Shown here piece by piece: positions 1 to 10,700 of a stretch of 64,000 nt of DNA. The translations under genes were made by a program, and so were the position numbers. The stretch is from Syngnathus acus (taxonomy: Eukaryota > Chordata > Actinopteri > Syngnathiformes > Syngnathidae), in assembly GCF_901709675.1 (NCBI RefSeq), contig NC_051089.1, forward strand, positions 21,305,508 to 21,369,507, given 5' to 3'. Below the pieces are notes generated by a model. That model worked only from the letters and a program-made list of their open reading frames with translations. It was not told the DNA's origin and made no database searches. The stretch's first letter is position 1. Each line of letters begins with the position of its first letter.

Positions 1-800
1 AGCAGGATGCCGGTCAGATTGCAACGCCTTGCCCATCGGAGTAGAACCAGGCTGCGGATGTTGCAACACCAGCCGAGCAGGGGACTGAGCCACAGGCTGC
101 GGCTGACAACGAGACCGGGCCCGCGGCTGCTGCCTACGGGTTGACGAAGCGGAGGCCCGAGAGGCAAGGGCACGGGCTGGAGTTGAAGAGCGGGTCTGGA
201 GCAGGGACTTGCAACAGGTGGTAGGGGGCAAGCAAACCGCTCCCAAACGGATCCCTGCTAGGCGGGTGCTCTTAGCACTCTTCTGGCAAGAGGCCACCCA
301 GTGACCTTCACCCCCGCAGTATAGGCACAGCCTATCTCTGAGGCGTCTACTACGCTCCTTTGCCAGGAGAGAGGTGCGTCCTATCTCCATCGGTTCCGGC
401 CAGCTGGGCTGGGTGGGAGTAGTAGTAAAGGCGCGTTGGCTTACGTGGACGGGGTCCCTGGCGGACGACAGGTCAGACGGGGCAACAGGTGCCCTCCCTG
501 ACACCCGAGGTGTCGGGCTGGTGTCACGGCGACGGGGGGCGGAGTCACCTTCCTCTTCTCGCGTCGTCTTGACTGGATCCGCCGATCTACCCATGCAGCC
601 AGGTCCATGGCATCTTCAAGGGTCTGAGGACACTATCTCATCCTTGATATACCCCACGAGTCCGTGGAGGAAGGTGCTGACGAGAGCCGGGGTGTTCCAG
701 TCGCTCCGACGCGCCGCCGTCTGGAACTTGATGGAGTACTGGGCGACGGATCTGCTGCCTTCAGAAGGCGGAAGTACAAGCCGAAACATGTCAGGTAATG
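1..800 (-). pseudogene. Ty3/gypsy-type gag remnant with zinc knuckle
   Basis: Read on the minus strand, this block encodes part of an LTR-retrotransposon Gag. The stretch around 600-790 resembles the conserved capsid-like region of fish gypsy Gags. A CCHC zinc knuckle ([14 protein letters not shown]) lies near 290-340 with all four metal ligands present. A basic, proline/serine-rich tail follows toward position 1. The frame is not continuous and no LTR is seen, so this is a fragment that also runs off the window edge. It differs clearly from the gypsy element at 21755-29686, whose knuckle has Asn in place of His. Confidence 0.7.
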
Positions 801-900
801 CAACCTAAAATATCTTGTTTGAGAAAAAAGAACCAGTGAAGTGATTGACAAGTGAAAACAGAATGAACTTAGTACAACTAATGCGACATACAGTTGCGCA

Positions 901-1128
901 AAGATCTATGGGGACAATCAAGGAGCCATCGCCTTGAGTAAGAACCTGGTGAATAGACAGCGATCAAAACACATTGATGTTAACTTCCACTTCATTCGTG
1001 AAGCACTTAATGGTAGAAAGATCGATATCGTGTACTGTCCATCAGAAAACATGATTGCTGACATATTAACAAAACCTGTATCTAGGATTAGAATCAACAA
1101 ATTCAAAAGTTGTTTTTTTGGAAACTGA
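901..1128 (+). pseudogene. Ty1/copia-type RNase H C-terminal fragment
   Basis: The open frame contains YGDNQGAIALSKN and later KHIDVNFHFIREAL and MIADILTKP, which are hallmarks of the end of copia-group polyproteins. It stops with TGA at 1126-1128. Only the last ~75 codons remain; upstream reverse transcriptase and LTRs are not visible. A Tc1-like element begins about 10 bp downstream. Copia elements are comparatively rare in vertebrates, so the lineage (for example GalEa-like) deserves checking. Confidence 0.8.
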
Positions 1129-1137
1129 GGAAGCATT

Positions 1138-2535
1138 CAGATTATGGCATACAGCTTAAAATATTTTCAAAATATTAGAATATCATGAAAAAGTAAACTA
1201 GTAGGGTATTCAACTAATCACTTGAATCGTCTAATTAACTTGAAACACCTGCAAGGGTTTCCTGAGCCTTGAAAAACACTCAGCTTGGTTCAGTAAACTA
1301 AATCACAAGTATGGGGAAAACTGCTGATCTGACTGCTGTCCAGAGGACCATCATTGACACCCTCCATCAGGAGGGTAAGACACAAAAATAAATTTTTCAA
1401 AGAGCAAGCTGTTCACAGAGTGCAGTTTCAAAGCACATCCACAAAAAGTCTGTTGGAAGGGGGAAATGTGGCAGGAAACGCTGCACAACCAAGAGAGATG
1501 ACCGCAGCTTTAACAGCATTGTGAAGAAGAGTCGCTTCCAGAATTTGGGGGAGCTTCAAAGAGAGTGGACTGAAGCTGGAGTCCAGGTATCAAAAGCCAT
1601 TGTTCACAGACGTGTCCGGGAAATGGCCTACAATAGCCGTATTCCCATGGTCAAGCCACTTCTGAAGCGTCTGACTTGGGCTATGGAAAAGAAGCACTGG
1701 ACAGTTGCAGAGTGGTCCAAAGTCCTCTTTTCAGACGAAAGCAAGTTTTGTATTTCATTTGGAAGTCAAGGCGCCAGAGTCTGGAGAAAGGCTGGAGAGG
1801 AGCAAAATCCAAGTTGCTTGAAATCCAGTGTGAAGTTGCCACAGTCAGCGATGGTTTGGGGAGCCATGTCAGCTGCTGGTGTCGGTCCACTGTGTTTCAT
1901 CAAGTCCAGAGTAAATGCAGATTTTCGAGCACTACATGCTTCCGTCTGCTGAAAAGCTCTATGGAGATGATGATTTCATTTTCCAACATGATCTGGCACC
2001 TGCCCACAGTGTCAAAACCACCAGTACTGTCCTCGATTGGCCTGCCAATTCCCCTGACCTGAACTCCACAGATAATTTATGGGATATTGTGGAGAAGAAG
2101 CTGAAAGACACCAGACCCAACAATGCAAATGAGCTAAAGGCCGCTATTGAAGCATCCTGGGCATCCATAACACCTCAGCAATGCCACAGGCTGATTGCCT
2201 CCATGCCATGCCGCATTGATGCAGTAATCCGTGCAAAAAGATTCCCAACCAAGTACTGAGTGCATTAATGGACATTTTCAAATGTTTGATTTTGTTTTGC
2301 TGTTATAAATCTTTTTTTTTACTTGGTCTGAGGAAATATTCTAATATTTTGAGATAGGATATTTGAGTTTTCTTAAGCTGTATGCCACAATCCGCAATAT
2401 TAAAATAATAAAAGGCTTGCAATATTTCAGTTGATTTGTAATGAATCCAGAATGTATGACATTTCTGTTTTTTTAATTGCATTACAGAAAATAAAGAACT
2501 TTATCACAATATTCTAATTTTCTGAGACAGTCCTG
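1138..2535 (+). mobile_element. Degenerate Tc1-like DNA transposon, 5' end truncated
   Basis: The right end is flanked by TA at 2536-2537. Inner inverted repeats match: TGGCATACAGCTTAA at 1145-1159 and its reverse complement at 2373-2387. The outer ~150 bp of inverted repeat (2388-2535) has no counterpart on the left, where the element abuts the copia fragment, so the left end is truncated. The right end interrupts a minus-strand LINE reverse-transcriptase reading frame. Confidence 0.85.
1311..2259 (+). pseudogene. Tc1-like transposase, broken
   Basis: Translation from ATG 1311 gives a Tc1 N-terminal helix-turn-helix region (SQSAVSKHIHKK). A premature TAA lies at 1389-1391 and a frameshift near 1905-1920, after which the frame continues to TGA 2257-2259. 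In the DDE domain the first Asp (LFSDESKF) and second Asp (FQHDLAPAHS) are present. The third acidic position, normally Glu in the Tc1 motif DLNPIENLW, reads DLNSTDNLW, a Glu to Asp change. The stop, frameshift and substitution together make this copy inactive. Confidence 0.85.
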
Positions 2536-2553
2536 TATGTCATTTATGTACAT

Positions 2554-3661
2554 CAGTGGTCCCCAACCTTTTTTGCGCCGCGGACCGGTTACGCGTCAGA
2601 AATATTTTTGCGGACCGGCCTTTATATAAATAAGTAATAAATTTATATAATTAAATAATACATTTATAATAAATATATAAATACGATGAAATAAAATGAT
2701 ACGACTGGCATAAAAACAAATATAAACCACATAAAAATAAAACTCACCATTACGTTGTTTATTGGGAGCACCGAGCTTGTTTCTCAGAAACGAGCCGTTC
2801 CCATCTAGGCGTAATCGGAAACAACGCGTCAGAAATATTTTTGCGGACCGGCCTTTATATACGTAAATAAATAATACATTTATATAAATAAATAATACAT
2901 TTATAATAAATATATAAATACGGTGAAATAAAATGATACGACTGGCATAAAAACAAATATAAACCACATAAAAATAAAACTCACCATTACGTTGTTTATT
3001 GGGAGCACCGAGCTTGTTTCTCAGAAACGAGCCGGTCCCATCTAGGCGTAATCGGAAACAATGACACCCGAAGTGGTTAAGGTTTGTCTTTTAATGCAAG
3101 ATGCTTGGTCTCCATGTGCCGAAGCAGTTTTGAAGGCTTCATTGCCTCGTTAGCTAGCCTATCGCCACATGTGCCGAGTGCGCTTGGCGCGTCACCTGTG
3201 GCAATAAATCCATATTTTAAGTAAGACTCCAGAAATGTTCATTTAAATGCAGCTTTCCTTTTTAAATGCAGCTTTCCTTTTTAGAAGTGGTAACCTCTTC
3301 TTCTTCAGTCTCCTCATTGGGCTTTTTTCCCTTTCCGAAGAAGCTTTCCAAACTTCTCTTTTTCTTGCTCATTTTTGCTTGCCTCGCGGGCTCGACTGGG
3401 GTGACATGTCACGTGACCGAGACGAGCGTCTTGTGTCAAGAGACACAGCGACGTAATTGGGAGAGAATTGCCAAATGCTTTGTATTTTTCAAAATAAATT
3501 CTTACTCATTTTTGCTAGTTTTGCTGGCTCGACTGGGAAAACATGTCACGTGACCGGGACGAGCGTCTTGACCAGAATGAATTGATCGTTAATAAATAAA
3601 TCCTGTGCGGCTTGGCGGCTCGGTACCAAGTAAACCACGGACCGGGGGTTGGGGACCCCTG
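2554..3661 (-). mobile_element. Non-autonomous hAT element (CAGTGGTCCCCAACC termini) with 8-bp TSD
   Basis: Termini are CAGTGGTCCCCAACC at 2554 and GGTTGGGGACCCCTG ending at 3661. The flanks carry an exact 8-bp target-site duplication ATGTACAT (2546-2553 and 3662-3669), which defines hAT. Read on the minus strand near 3100-3160, a fragment LANEAMKPSKLLRHMETKH matches the BED zinc-finger part of ZBED-like hAT transposases. The interior has a direct tandem duplication of about 230 bp (about 2595-2826 and 2827-3060). It sits in a LINE RT frame. Confidence 0.9.
2595..3060. repeat. Direct tandem duplication (~230 bp x 2) inside the hAT element
   Basis: Two consecutive blocks share the segment from GCGTCAGAAATATTT through the AT-rich TTTATATAAATAAATAA tract to GTAATCGGAAACAA. 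They differ by a few substitutions and small AT indels. Confidence 0.8.
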
Positions 3662-4015
3662 ATGTACATGATAAACAATTTTGGTCCCAACACTGACCCC
3701 TGTGGCACACCACAAACAATGTCCAACCAGCTTGACTGTACATCTTCTAATTTTACAAATTGCTTCCTGTCTTTTAAATAACTTATTGTCCAATGTAGTG
3801 CTATACTCCTGATCTTATATTGTTCTAGTTTATGTATTAATATATCATGGTTTATTGTATCAAATGCTTTATTTAAATCAATAAACAACCCCACTGCATA
3901 TTTCTTTTTATCCATAGAGTTAGTTATTTCTTCCATTAATTCAATTAGTGCATGTGATGTAGATCGGTTGCCTCAGAATCCATATTGATTGTCTGTAAGT
4001 AAAGCATGTTCTTCT
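3662..4015 (-). pseudogene. Non-LTR retrotransposon reverse transcriptase fragment
   Basis: Minus-strand translation gives FIDLNKAFDTINHDIL and CGVPQGSVLGPKLF, which are RT motifs of jockey/L2-type LINEs. The frame continues across the hAT insertion: before it the sequence reads LFIMYI, and on the other side (2536-2553) NDI follows, so the hAT landed inside an RT codon region. A stop upstream (near 3970) shows the copy is dead. Only about 120 codons remain. Confidence 0.8.
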
Positions 4016-4019
4016 TTTT

Positions 4020-4152
4020 TTTTCAAATGATCAGTTCATCCTCACGTTCTGCAGGAGCCTGATAATTGAATCCGGTGTGTTTAACGAGGGAAACTTGGAA
4101 AACATGTAGGAATGCGGCCCCCGAGGACTGGAGTTTGACACCTGTGCTATAT
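4020..4152. mobile_element. hAT-type terminal fragment (GTGTCAAACTCCAGTCCTC end)
   Basis: The right edge GAGTTTGACACCTGTG, preceded by a GC-rich subterminal region, resembles the termini of common fish non-autonomous hAT elements. No matching left terminus or TSD is visible, so it is a fragment. Sequence 4153-4338 shows nothing recognisable. Confidence 0.4.
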
Positions 4153-4338
4153 ATGGTAGTTAAATAACCATTCACATCATGGCTCCAGACTTCCAACTAA
4201 AAATTACGGTATTTTGCCTCCAAACTTAGAGACAGTGCAAGAACATTTTTTCTCTATTTACGCATGTACAATATGAAATCTGATTATGTTGACAAATGTC
4301 TACTGTACATTTGTTGGCAATAACACGCAAATGCGCAG

Positions 4339-4589
4339 GGGGTATTCCAGAAAGCAGGTTTAGTGAAAATTTGTGAGTAGGGAATCCAAAGCAATATCTG
4401 GGTTTGTAATTTGAAGAAGAGGCGTAAGTGAAACTCTGAGTCGCTCACCAAGGAAACTGACACTGGGAAGCTAAAATGCTCCCTTGCACGTTTTCTGTAA
4501 GAAACCCAAGTTCAGTTTCCTGTCTCACGGTAAGTCAAACTCAAAGTCACAATTGGACTCATTGCTGAATCATCTACCTGGAATACCCC
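4339..4589. mobile_element. MITE-like element with GGGGTATTCCAG inverted termini
   Basis: GGGGTATTCCAG (4339-4350) is matched by its exact reverse complement CTGGAATACCCC (4578-4589), and there is no coding content between. Size (251 bp) and structure fit a MITE. The superfamily is not assigned because the target duplication is unclear. Confidence 0.6.
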
Positions 4590-4669
4590 ACTGAGCTATT
4601 AATCAACATTTACTCCTAAACAAGAACAAACTGTTGTGATTCTGAGTCAATAACAACATATGTAAAATT

Positions 4670-4806
4670 ACCTACTCTGAATAGAACATGCACAAAGAAG
4701 GTAGGGTTAGGGAAAAAAAAAATAATATATATATATATATACTATAATATATAAAAAAAAAATTTCTAACCCTACCTTCTTTGTGAATGTTCTATTCAGA
4801 GTAGGT
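4670..4806. repeat. Near-perfect long hairpin with AT-rich loop
   Basis: The left arm (4670-4710) begins ACCTACTCTGAATAGAACAT; the right arm (4766-4806) is its reverse complement with one mismatch. The loop is poly-A plus (TA)n. This could be a foldback MITE or a hairpin made by local inversion. Confidence 0.8.
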
Positions 4807-4820
4807 ATATATATATATAT

Positions 4821-5578
4821 TAGGGGTGTAAATCGCGGGTTTTGTCACGATACGATATCATATCGATACAAAGAAGCACGATACGATATTTGCCGATATC
4901 TTAAAGCCTGCTGTGATTAATTCACGATACATCACGATATAGTGCTCTACGATCGATATAGAACAATATCCCGATTTATAACAATTCATACGCAAAATCA
5001 ACAAGGTACTGCAAACTCTTTATTTAGGAAATTACAAGAGTATTGTAGTATACAAAGTGCTTATTTTAACACTGAACTTTATCAAATTCCTATATTTTTT
5101 ACTCATATAAGTAAAGAAAAATGAATATTCTTTCTTTTTTTGTAATACCATTAACTTTAAAGTGCATTACTGAACTATTTAATTACAAAACAAAAATAAG
5201 TTCTTTATAATGAATGTAGTAAACATTACACCTTGACCATATGTTCTAATCCAAATGCAAAAAAAAACCCACATTCTCTTGCAATACCAGAGAACTATAC
5301 ACTAACTTCTTGGACACTAGCCATAGCACCAGCCCAGGAGACGCGTAGTTGTCGGCTCCCCTTTCACGTGCCTGCTCTGCTCACAACACAACACGCCGCG
5401 CACTGCTCCCGGAAAGAGGAAGCAAGCAACAATGAACTGGATTTCAAAATAAAGTCGCGTCTAATGTCCGAGGTCAAAAACGGGCGATATAGATCGATGT
5501 TTACGTTTAGCATCGATGCCAACAAATCGTAGAGCATTATATCGATTAATCGATGTGTATCGATGAATCGTTACACCC

Positions 5579-5581
<3 letters not shown>
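4821..5581. mobile_element. hAT-type MITE with TAGGGGTGTAA termini
   Basis: TAGGGGTGTAA (4821-4831) is matched by TTACACCCCTA at 5571-5581. The subterminal regions are rich in repeated CGATA motifs, as in common fish hAT MITEs. It lies in a (TA)n tract, so the 8-bp duplication (ATATATAT on both sides) is compatible but not diagnostic. No transposase is encoded. Confidence 0.75.

Positions 5582-5638
<57 letters not shown>
5582..5638. repeat. (TA)n microsatellite
   Basis: Almost pure TA dinucleotide repeat between two DNA transposons. It provided the TA target of the Tc1 element that follows. Confidence 0.95.
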
Positions 5639-5639
<1 letters not shown>

Positions 5640-7149
5640 AGTGCCTTGCGAAAGTATTCGGCCCCCTTGAACCTTTCAACATTTCGCCACATTTCAGGCT
5701 TCAAACATAAAGATATAAAATTTTAATTTTTTGTCAGGAATCAACAACAAGTGGGACACAATCGTGAAGTGGAACGAAATTTATTGGATAATTTAAACTT
5801 TTTTAACAAATAAAAAACTGAAAAGTGGGGCGTGCAATATTATTCGGCCCCCTTGCGCTAATACTTTGTAGCGCCACCTTTTGCTGCAATTACAGCTGCA
5901 AGTCGCTTGGGGTATGTCTCTATCAGTTTTGCACATCGAGAGACTGGAATTCTTGCCCATTCTTCCTTGCAAAACAGCTCGAGCTCAGTGAGGTTGGATG
6001 GAGAGCGTTTGTGAATAGCAGTCTTCAGCTCTTTCCACAGATTCTCGATTGGATTCAGGTCTGGACTTTGACTTGGCCATTCTAACACCTGGATACGTCT
6101 ATTTGTGAACCATTCCATTGTAGATTTGGCTTTATGTTTTGGATCATTGTCCTGTTGGAAGATAAATCTCCGTCCCAGTCTCAGGTCTTTTGCAGACTCC
6201 AACAGGTTTTCTTCCAGAATGGTCCTGTATTTGGCTCCATCCATCTTCCCATCAATTTTAGCCATCTTCCCTGTCCCTGCTGAAGAAAAGCAGGCCCAAA
6301 CCATGATGCTGCCACCACCATGTTTGACAGTGGGGATGGTGTGTTCAGGGTGATGAGCTGTGTTGCTTTTACGCCAAATATATTGTTTTGCATTGTGGCC
6401 AAAAAGTTCGATTTTGGTTTCATCTGACCAGAGCACCTTCTTCCACGTTTGGTGTGTCTCCCAGGTGGCTTGTGGCAAACTTTAAACAAGACTTTTTATG
6501 GATATCTTTGAGAAATGGCTTTCTTCTTGCCACTCTTCCATAAAGGCCAGATTTGTGCAGTGCACGACTGATTGTTGTCCTATGGACAGACTCTCCCACC
6601 TCAGCTGTAGTTATCTGCAGTTCATCCAGAGTGATCATGGGCCTCTTGGCTGCATCTCTGATCAGTCTTCTCCTTGTTTGAGATGAAAGTTTGGAGGGAC
6701 GGCCGGGTATTGGTAGATTTGCAGTGGTCTGATACTCCTTCCATTTCAATATAATTGCTTGCACAGTGCTGCTTGAGATATTTAAAGCTTGGGAAATCTT
6801 TTTGTATCCAAATCCGGCTTTAAACTTCTCCACAACAGTATCTCGGACCTGCCTGGTGTGTTCCTTTGTCTTCATGGTTCTCTCTGCGCTTTAAACAGAA
6901 CCCTGAGACTATCAAAGAGCAGGTGCATTTATACGGAGACTTGATTACATACAAGTGCATTCTATTTATCATCATCAGTCATTTAGGACAACATTGGCTC
7001 ATTCAAAGATCCTCACTGAACTTCTGGAGTGAGTTTGCTGCACTGAAAGTAAAGGGGCCGAATAATATTGCACGACCCACTTTTCAGTTTTTTATTTGTG
7101 GCGAAATGTTGAAAGGTTCAAGGGGGCCGAATACTTTCGCAAGGCACTG
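5639..7149 (-). mobile_element. Full-length Tc1-like transposon, IR/DR type
   Basis: The termini CAGTGCCTTGCGAAAGTATT (5639) and its reverse complement (ending 7149) are flanked by TA on both sides. A second, inner copy of the ATTCGGCCCCC motif near each end gives the inverted-repeat/direct-repeat arrangement known from Sleeping Beauty-like elements. The length of 1511 bp is normal. It carries one transposase gene on the minus strand. Confidence 0.92.
5858..6875 (-). CDS. Tc1-like transposase, near intact with one frameshift
   Basis: Starting at ATG 6875, the protein has an N-terminal paired-like helix-turn-helix region (residues ~1-120, with the GRPSKLS hook between the halves) and a DDE domain ending ATKY. 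A frameshift near 6430-6470 separates the DNA-binding half from the catalytic half; the second frame runs 6478-5858. The catalytic triad is intact: WSDETK, QDNDPKH and NPIENLW, with the DD34E spacing of Tc1. Length (~339 codons) matches the family. One indel appears to be the only disabling change, suggesting a young copy or a sequence error. Confidence 0.85.
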
Positions 7150-7270
7150 TATATATGTATATATATATATATATAATACTATACATATTACATATAACAC
7201 ATACATATAACATTACTATATATGTATAATACTATACATATTACATATAACATTACTATATATGTATATA
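7150..7270. repeat. AT-rich tandem repeat (ATACATATTACATATAAC-type)
   Basis: Short, imperfect direct repeats of ACATATTACATATAAC and TACTATATATGTATA lie between the Tc1 end and the next element. No gene is seen. Confidence 0.7.
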
Positions 7271-7676
7271 TACCGTAATTTTCGGACTATAAGTCGCTCC
7301 GGAGTACAAGTCGCATCAGCCATAAAATGCCCAAAAATGTGAAAAAAACATATATAAGTCACTCCGGAGTATAAGTCGCATTTTGGGGGGCAATTTATTC
7401 GACAAAATCCAACACCAAGAACAGTCATGAACGAGCAACAACAGGCTAAACGATAGGTATGCTAACGTGACATAAACACAAACGAAGAGCTGAGAACGGC
7501 CCTGACGTAAAATTCAGAGTTATTCAAAAAACTATTACATACGTAAATAACACGTTAACAAAACCATCTGTGTCACTCCAATTCATTAAATCCATCGATC
7601 GTCCTTTGTCAACAATGCGTGCGCGCCGCTGATGGCGCTTGCACTTCAAAATATTCCACAGGCCCATGTAACGATA

Positions 7677-7766
7677 TATAAATTATATATCAAATAACTA
7701 TTATATAAGCAATAATGTTTTCAAACATTATTGCTTATATAATAGTTATTTGATATATAATTTATA
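7677..7766. repeat. 42-bp perfect inverted repeat in copy A
   Basis: The arm ATAAATTATATATCAAATAA (start 7677) continues to AATAATGTT and is repeated in reverse complement to 7766 around a very short centre. Single-arm versions occur in copies B, C and D, so here the unit was duplicated in inverted form. Confidence 0.8.
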
Positions 7767-7787
7767 TAAGCAATAATGTTTTCAAAC

Positions 7788-10700
7788 CCCCTCCGTGAGT
7801 CGTCACCTTATCGTGGTGGAGGGGTTTGCGTGCCCCTATGATCCTAGGAGCCATGTTGTCTGGGGCTTCATGCCCCTGGTAGGGTCACCCATGGCAAACG
7901 GGTCCTAGGTGAGGGGCCAGACAAAGCACGGCTCATCAGCCCCTTATGATGATAAAAATTAATGGATCACGTTTTCCCTCGCCCGGACGCGGGTCACCGG
8001 GGCCCCCCTCTGGAGCCAGGCCTGGAGGCGGGGCTCGAAGGCGAGCGTCTGGTGGCCGGGCCTTCGCCCATGGGGCCCGGCCGGGCTCAGCCCGAAAAGG
8101 AAACGTGGGTCCCCCTTCCCATGGGCTCACCACCTGTGGGAGGGGCCAAAGGGGTCGGGTGCATTGCAAGCTGGGCGGCGGCCAAAGGCAGGGACCTTGG
8201 CGGTCTGATCCCCGGCTGCAGAAGCTGGCTCTTGGGACATGGAATGTCACCTCTCTGGCTGGAAAGGAGCCCGAGCTGGTGTGCGAGGCAGAAAAGTTCC
8301 GACTAGATATAGTCGGACTTGCCTCCACACACAGTTTGGGTTCCGGTACAAGCCCTCTCGAGAGGGGCTGGACTCTCTTCCACTCTGGAGTTGCCCACGG
8401 TGAGAGGCGTCGGGCAGGTGTGGGTATACTTATTGCCCCCCGGCTGGGCGCCTGCACATTGGGGTTCACCCCGGTGAACGAGAGGGTAGCCTCCCTCCGC
8501 CTTCGGGTGGGGGGACGGGTCCTGACTGTTGTTTGTGTCTATGCACCAAACGGCAGCTCAGAGTACCCACCCTTCTTGGGGTCCCTGGAGGAAGTGCTGG
8601 AGAGCGCTCCTTCTGGGGACTCCGTCGTTCTACTGGGTGACTTCAATGCTCACGTGGGCAATGACAGTGAGACCTGGAAGGGCGTGATTGGGAGGAACGG
8701 CCCCCCCGATCTGAACCCGAGCGGTGTTCTATTGTTGGACTTCTGTGCTCGACACGGATTTTCAATAATGAACACCATGTTCAAACATAAGGGTGTCCAT
8801 GTGTGCACTTGGCACCAGGACACCCTAGGCCGCAGTTCGATGATCGACTTTGTAGTCGTGTCATCGGATTTGCGGCCGCATGTTTTGGACACTCGGGCGA
8901 AGAGAGGGGCGGAGCTGTCAACTGATCACCACCTGGTGGTGGGTTGGCTCCGATGGTGGGGGAAGATGCCGGTCCGACCTGGCAGACCCAAACGTTCTGT
9001 GAGGGTCTGCTGGGAACGTCTGGCGGAATCCCCTGTCAGGAAGAGCTTCAACTCCCACCTCCGGCAGAGCTTTTCCCACGTCCCGGGGGAGGCGGGGGAC
9101 ATTGAGTCCGAGTGGACCTTGTTCCGCGCCTCCATTGTTGAGGCGGCCGACCGGAGCTGTGGCCGTAAGGTCATTGGTGCCTGTCGTGGCGGCAATCCCC
9201 GAACCCGCTGGTGGACACCGGCGGTAAGGGATGCCGTCAAGCTGAAGAAGGAGTCCTATCGGGCCGTTTTGGCCTGCGGGACTCCGGAGGCAGCTGACAG
9301 GTACCGGATGGCCAAGCGGAACGCGGCTTCGGCGGTTGCTGAGGCAAAAACCCGGGCGTGGGAGGAGTTCGGCGAGGCCATGGAGAATGACTTCCGGACG
9401 GCTTCGAGGAAATTCTGGTCCACCATCCGGCGTCTCAGGAGGGGGAAGCAGTGCAACGTCAACACTGTTTACAGTGGAGATGGCGTGCTGCTGACCTCGA
9501 CTCGGGACGTCGTGTGTCGGTGGGGAGAATACTTCGAAGACCTCCTCAATTCCACCGACACGCCTTCCATTGTGGAAGCAGGGCCTGAGGACTCTGAGGC
9601 GGACTCTCCAATCTCTGGGGTTGAAGTCACTGAGGTAGTTAAAAAACTCCTCGGTGGCAAGGCCCCGGGGGTGGATGAGATCCGCCCGGATTTCTTAAGG
9701 GCTCTGGATGTTGTGGGGCTGTCATGGCTGACACGTCTCTACAGCATCGCGTGGACATCGGGGACAGTGCCTCTGGATTGGCAGACTGGGGTGGTGGTTC
9801 CCCTCTTTAAGAAGGGGGACCGGAGGGTGTGTTCCAATTACAGGGGAATTACACTCCTCAGCCTCCCTGGTAAGGTCTATTCAGGGGTGCTGGAGAGGAG
9901 GGTCCGTCGGGAGGTCGAACCTCGGATTCAGGAGGAACAGTGTGGCTTTCGTCCTGGCCGTGGAACAGTGGACCAGCTCTTCACCCTCAGCAGGATCCTC
10001 GAGGGTGCATGGGAGTTCGCCCAACCAGTCCACATGTGTTTTGTGGACTTGGAGAAGGCGTTCGACCGTGTCCCTCGGGAGGTTCTGTGGGGGGTGCTTC
10101 GGGAGTACGGGGTACCGAGCCAACTGATAAGGGCGGTTCGGTCCCTGTATCACCGATGCCAGAGTGTGGTCCGCATTTCCGGCAGTAAGTCGGATTCGTT
10201 CCCAGTGAGGGTTGGACTCCGCCAAGGCTGCCCTTTGTCACCGATTCTGTTCATAATTTTTATGGACAGAATTTCTAGGTGCAGCCGAGGCGTTGAGGGT
10301 GTCCGGTTTGGGGACCTCAGCATCGCGTCTCTGCTTTTTGCAGACGACGTTGTGCTGTTGGCTTCTTCAGGCCGTGATCTCCAGCTCTCACTGGAGCGGT
10401 TCGCAGCCGAGTGTGAAGCGGTCGGGATGAGGGTCAGCACCTCCAAATCCGAATCCATGGTCCTCGATCGGAAAAGGGTGGAATGCCCTCTCCGGATCGG
10501 GGATGAGATCCTGCCCCAAGTGGAGGAGTTTAAGTATCTTGGGGTCTTGTTCACGAGTGAGGGGAGGATGGAGCGCGAGATCGACAGGCGGATCGGTGCA
10601 GCGTCGGCAGTAATGCGGACTCTGTACCGGTCCGTCGTGGTAAAGAGAGAGCTGAGCCAAAAGGCAAAGCTCTCAATTTACCGGTCGATTTACGCTCCTA

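Noticed and set aside
374-808. 144-codon plus-strand ORF
   Set aside because: Antisense to the gypsy gag with zinc knuckle on the minus strand; no motif of its own.
4821-5581. CRISPR-like array, because of repeated CGATA motifs
   Set aside because: Motifs are irregular, in a eukaryotic hAT MITE; there are no equal spacers.
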